A DNA stretch of 64,000 bases, taken from assembly GCF_900114875.1 (NCBI RefSeq), contig NZ_FPKW01000002.1:124001-188000 (forward strand), in the 5' to 3' direction. Positions 61,055 through 64,000 of this stretch are shown piece after piece. Source of the stretch: Chryseobacterium limigenitum. Its GTDB lineage: Bacteria; Bacteroidota; Bacteroidia; Flavobacteriales; Weeksellaceae. Every line of letters begins with the position of its first letter. Position 1 is the stretch's first letter. Below the pieces are notes generated by a model. It saw only the letters and a program-made list of their open reading frames with translations, ran no database searches and was not told the DNA's origin. Position numbers and translations under genes: made by a program.

Positions 61055-63964
61055 ATGATTAGCAAAAATTTAATTAATTCTAAAATTTGGATTCCGCCAG
61101 TTGCTGTGTTTTTCTTGGGAATTATCAGCGTACACGGTCAGGAAACAAAAAAAGATACACTTCGCGAAAAAGAGATAGATGAAGTAGTGGTGGTGGCTTA
61201 CGGAAAAGCTAAAAAAACAAGTTATACAGGTTCGGTAGCAACGATTTCAAGTGAAAAGATCAATAACAGACCTGTTACGAACATTACAAAAGCATTGGAA
61301 GGGCAAGTTCCGGGACTTCAGGCGGTAAGTTCTTCAGGGCAACCGGGCTCAACAGCTTCGATCAGAATTCGTGGAATAGGTTCGGTAAGTGCTTCTAGCA
61401 ATCCGCTATTTGTAGTTGACGGAATTCCTTTTGATGGAAATATCAATTCTATCAGTCCAAACGATATTGAATCGATCAGTGTTTTGAAAGATGCAACGGC
61501 AAGTTCATTATACGGTTCAAGAGGAGCCAACGGAATTATCATCATCACGACAAAATCCGGTAAAAAAGGAGAGGCTCGAGTGAATTTTAATATCAGTCAG
61601 GGTTTTTCAAGCAGAGCGGTGAAAGATTATGAACAGGTAAGTACTGATCAATATTACGAATTATATTGGGAAGCATTGAGAAATGGCTATAAATCAAGTC
61701 AGGTATCTTCTCAGCAGGCTGCGCAGATGGCAACCGATAATTTGGTGAATGCTTTGGGAATTAATCCTTATGGTGAAGGTTATCCCAACCCAGTCGGAAC
61801 AGACGGGAAGCTTTTAACAGGTGCAACCGCTTTATGGAATGACAACTGGAAAGATATTTTGCAAAGAACGGCTTCAAGAAATCAGGTTGACTTAGATTTC
61901 AGCGGTGGAAATGAAAAAAGTAATTATTTTTTCTCGTTAGGATATTTGGATGATAAAGGAATTGCGATCGAATCTGGTTTTAAAAAATACAGTACAAGAT
62001 TAAAAATCAATTCTGAAGTCAAAAAATGGTTGAATGTCGGAGCGAATTTAGCCTACACGAACAGTCTTCAGGAAGCACCGCCTTCATCCGATTCAAGAAC
62101 GGATAATGTGATCAATGCGGCGAGAGTGATTCCGTCTTTTTATCCTTATTATGAAAGAAATGCAGACGGAAGTTATAAGCTGGATTCAAACGGAAATTAC
62201 ATTTACGATTTCGGAAAATACAGACCAACAAGTGCTTTGCAGAATGAAAATGCAGCCGCAACGTTGCCTTTAGATAAAAACGAAAACAGAGAAGATAACT
62301 TTTCAGGAAAAGGTTTTGCAGAATTTACTTTCTTGCCGGAGCTGAAATTCAGAACAAGTTTCTCTGTTGATTTGGTGAATTATAACGGCCATTATTACAC
62401 CAATCCATTATTGGGAGAAGGTGCGGAAATTGGAGGTTCGGTGACGAAAACCAACTCAAGAACGCTTTCTTACACGACGAGTAATATTTTGACTTACGAT
62501 AAAAAATTCGGACAGCACCATATTAATATTTTAGGTGGTCAGGAGTTTTATCATTACGAATATCAAACGATTTCAGGAAGCAGAAGTCAGTTTTCACTTC
62601 CTTATTATTACGAACCTGATGCCGCAGCTTTGTTAGGCAGTTTCAGCGGAAACAGTGATAAGTTGGGATTATTAAGTTTCTTAGGAAAAGCAGAATACGA
62701 TTATCAGAATAAATATTTCCTTTCCGGATCGGTAAGATCGGATGGATCTTCAAGATTTTCTCCTGAAAACAGATGGGGGACTTTTTGGTCAGTCGGTGGT
62801 TCTTGGAAAGCTTCGAATGAAGACTTTATTAAAAATTTAAATTTCTTCAATCAACTAACGCTTCGTGCAAGTTATGGAGGGCAAGGAAACGACAAATTGA
62901 GCACGTATTATGCTTACCAAAGTTTGTATACTTTTTACAATAATTTAGGTGAAGGCGGAACGGTTGCCAGCAAATTACCAACTCCCGATTTGAAATGGGA
63001 AACCAACCTTAACTTAAATGTAGGTCTGGAATTTGCGATTTTAAAAAACAGGATTAAAGGTAATGTTGAATATTTCCAACGCCAGAGTAAAGATCTTTTA
63101 TTTGGAATGCCTTTGGCGCCGTCATTGGGTTTCACCGAGTATCAGGCAAATATCGGCGAATTAAAAAATACAGGTTTTGAGTTTTCATTATTCACAACTC
63201 CGATCAAAACAAAAGATTTTGAATGGAATGTTGATCTTAATTTAAGTACTTTAAAAAATGAAATCACAAAACTTCCGAAAGGTTCAATTGTAAGCGGAAC
63301 AAAACTGTTACAGGTTGGAGGTTCAATCTATGATTTCTTCATTCCTGAATGGGTTGGGGTAGATCCTAACAACGGAAATCCGCTTTGGAAAACAATTACA
63401 ACCGATGCCAACGGGAATGCGGTAGAAGGAACAACTTCTGAATATGCAAAAGCTACAAAAACGTTGCAGGGATCATCACTTCCGAAAGTTATGGGAGGTT
63501 TGACGACAAGTTTAGCGTATAAAAACTTCGATTTCTCAACATTGGTGACTTTCAGTATCGGAGGGAAGATTTTAGATACAGATTACACGATGTTAATGCA
63601 TAACGGAAGTTCGGCAGGACGAGCTTGGAGTGCAGAAATGCTGAACAGATGGACGCCCGAAAATACAAATACAGACGTTCCGATTTTAAGTACAACAACC
63701 AATAACTGGACTTCAACTTCATCGAGATTTTTGTATTCAGGAACGTATGCTAGAATTAAAAATGTGAGTTTAGGTTACACGCTTCCATCAGATTATTTTG
63801 GAAGATTAGGGTTGAAAAAATTCAGAATTTATGTTCAGGCAGAAAACCTTTTAACATTCTACAAGCATAAAGGAATGGATCCGGAGCAAACGTTAGACGG
63901 AACAACCTATTACAGGTATCCTGCGATGAGAACGATAACTTTCGGTTTACAGGCAACTCTTTAA
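61055..63964 (+). CDS. SusC/RagA-family TonB-dependent receptor under SAM-riboswitch control
   Basis: The ATG at 61055 gives 969 residues; a TTG six bases earlier is in frame but not needed. It has a signal peptide ending near VHGQ, a TonB box EIDEVVVVAYG, the plug with ALEGQVPGLQAVSSSGQPGSTASIRIRGIGSV, PLFVVDGIPFDG and VLKDATASSLYGSRGANGIIIITTKSGK, and a barrel ending in FGLQATL. The carboxypeptidase-like N-domain is absent. It imports a nutrient through the outer membrane using TonB energy. The riboswitch suggests a substrate linked to methionine or sulfur supply (inference). A SusD-like gene follows 18 bp later. Confidence 0.95.
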   Translation: MISKNLINSKIWIPPVAVFFLGIISVHGQETKKDTLREKEIDEVVVVAYGKAKKTSYTGSVATISSEKINNRPVTNITKALEGQVPGLQAVSSSGQPGSTASIRIRGIGSVSASSNPLFVVDGIPFDGNINSISPNDIESISVLKDATASSLYGSRGANGIIIITTKSGKKGEARVNFNISQGFSSRAVKDYEQVSTDQYYELYWEALRNGYKSSQVSSQQAAQMATDNLVNALGINPYGEGYPNPVGTDGKLLTGATALWNDNWKDILQRTASRNQVDLDFSGGNEKSNYFFSLGYLDDKGIAIESGFKKYSTRLKINSEVKKWLNVGANLAYTNSLQEAPPSSDSRTDNVINAARVIPSFYPYYERNADGSYKLDSNGNYIYDFGKYRPTSALQNENAAATLPLDKNENREDNFSGKGFAEFTFLPELKFRTSFSVDLVNYNGHYYTNPLLGEGAEIGGSVTKTNSRTLSYTTSNILTYDKKFGQHHINILGGQEFYHYEYQTISGSRSQFSLPYYYEPDAAALLGSFSGNSDKLGLLSFLGKAEYDYQNKYFLSGSVRSDGSSRFSPENRWGTFWSVGGSWKASNEDFIKNLNFFNQLTLRASYGGQGNDKLSTYYAYQSLYTFYNNLGEGGTVASKLPTPDLKWETNLNLNVGLEFAILKNRIKGNVEYFQRQSKDLLFGMPLAPSLGFTEYQANIGELKNTGFEFSLFTTPIKTKDFEWNVDLNLSTLKNEITKLPKGSIVSGTKLLQVGGSIYDFFIPEWVGVDPNNGNPLWKTITTDANGNAVEGTTSEYAKATKTLQGSSLPKVMGGLTTSLAYKNFDFSTLVTFSIGGKILDTDYTMLMHNGSSAGRAWSAEMLNRWTPENTNTDVPILSTTTNNWTSTSSRFLYSGTYARIKNVSLGYTLPSDYFGRLGLKKFRIYVQAENLLTFYKHKGMDPEQTLDGTTYYRYPAMRTITFGLQATL

Positions 63965-63982
63965 ACATTTAAAATTAAGACA

Positions 63983-64000
63983 ATGAAAAAATTAAAATAT
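63983..64000 (+). CDS. Start of SusD-like lipoprotein gene (partial)
   Basis: An ATG 18 bp after the SusC stop opens a frame reading MKKLKY up to the window edge. The basic start and its place directly after a SusC gene fit a SusD-like lipoprotein. Only six codons are visible, so the assignment is by context. Confidence 0.6.

Noticed and set aside
1..64000. tRNA, rRNA, prophage, transposase or CRISPR-Cas genes
   Set aside because: I saw no sequence supporting any of these in the intergenic regions or the protein set.

Overview
The window looks like chromosomal DNA of a low-GC Bacteroidota, most probably a Chryseobacterium-like flavobacterium. The evidence is SusC/SusD-type outer-membrane pairs, a GYDIA-family GHMP kinase, a Bacteroidota-type putative porin, a BshC homologue, IF-2 with a long Gly/Pro/Arg/Asn-rich insert, and promoters matching the flavobacterial TTG-N17-23-TAnnTTTG pattern instead of sigma70 boxes. 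The genus is inferred from protein style only.

Layout. (1) 1-1005: the 5' part of a secreted protein gene on the minus strand, and an HxlR-type regulator on the plus strand. (2) 1107-41135: a surface-polysaccharide locus of about 40 kb. Minus-strand glycosyltransferase blocks (1107-5497, 7534-9534, 18524-41135) are interrupted by two plus-strand blocks for acyl-group chemistry (5541-7533: KAS III, ACP, SDR; 9633-18521: methyltransferase, MBOAT, SGNH, FkbH, methyltransferase, ACP, VOC, MBOAT, SGNH). The promoter-proximal end of the long minus-strand block holds ugd, rmlB, rmlA, an ABC exporter (Wzm/Wzt with a C-terminal extension) and a three-gene set for a dTDP-3-acetamido-3,6-dideoxyhexose. 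(3) 41353-46151: rimP-nusA-infB. (4) 46456-50769: a SusC/SusD pair. (5) 50907-60632: putative porin, bshC, a LysM/periplasmic-binding fusion, fabD, GYDIA kinase, pckA and aroQ (minus strand). (6) 60821-64000: a promoter, a SAM-I (S-box) riboswitch with a terminator-like hairpin, a SusC-like receptor and the first codons of a SusD-like gene.

How it fits together. RmlA and RmlB make dTDP-4-keto-6-deoxyglucose. The FdtA/QdtA-like isomerase, DegT aminotransferase and hexapeptide acetyltransferase would convert it to a 3-acetamido sugar. No rmlC or rmlD is present, so rhamnose is not made from this window alone. Ugd supplies UDP-glucuronate, and the glutamine-dependent amidotransferase may amidate a uronic acid. 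About fifteen glycosyltransferases build a chain that Wzm/Wzt would export; no Wzx, Wzy, ligase or initiating phosphoglycosyltransferase is visible. The two plus-strand blocks each carry an acyl carrier protein. One should make a short beta-keto or beta-hydroxyacyl-ACP. The other resembles a Dlt-like relay in which FkbH loads the carrier and MBOAT/SGNH pairs deliver the acyl group to the glycan.

The most interesting points are that FkbH-ACP-MBOAT-SGNH cassette, and a SAM riboswitch placed directly in front of a SusC-type receptor, which suggests sulfur or methionine control of an outer-membrane uptake system.
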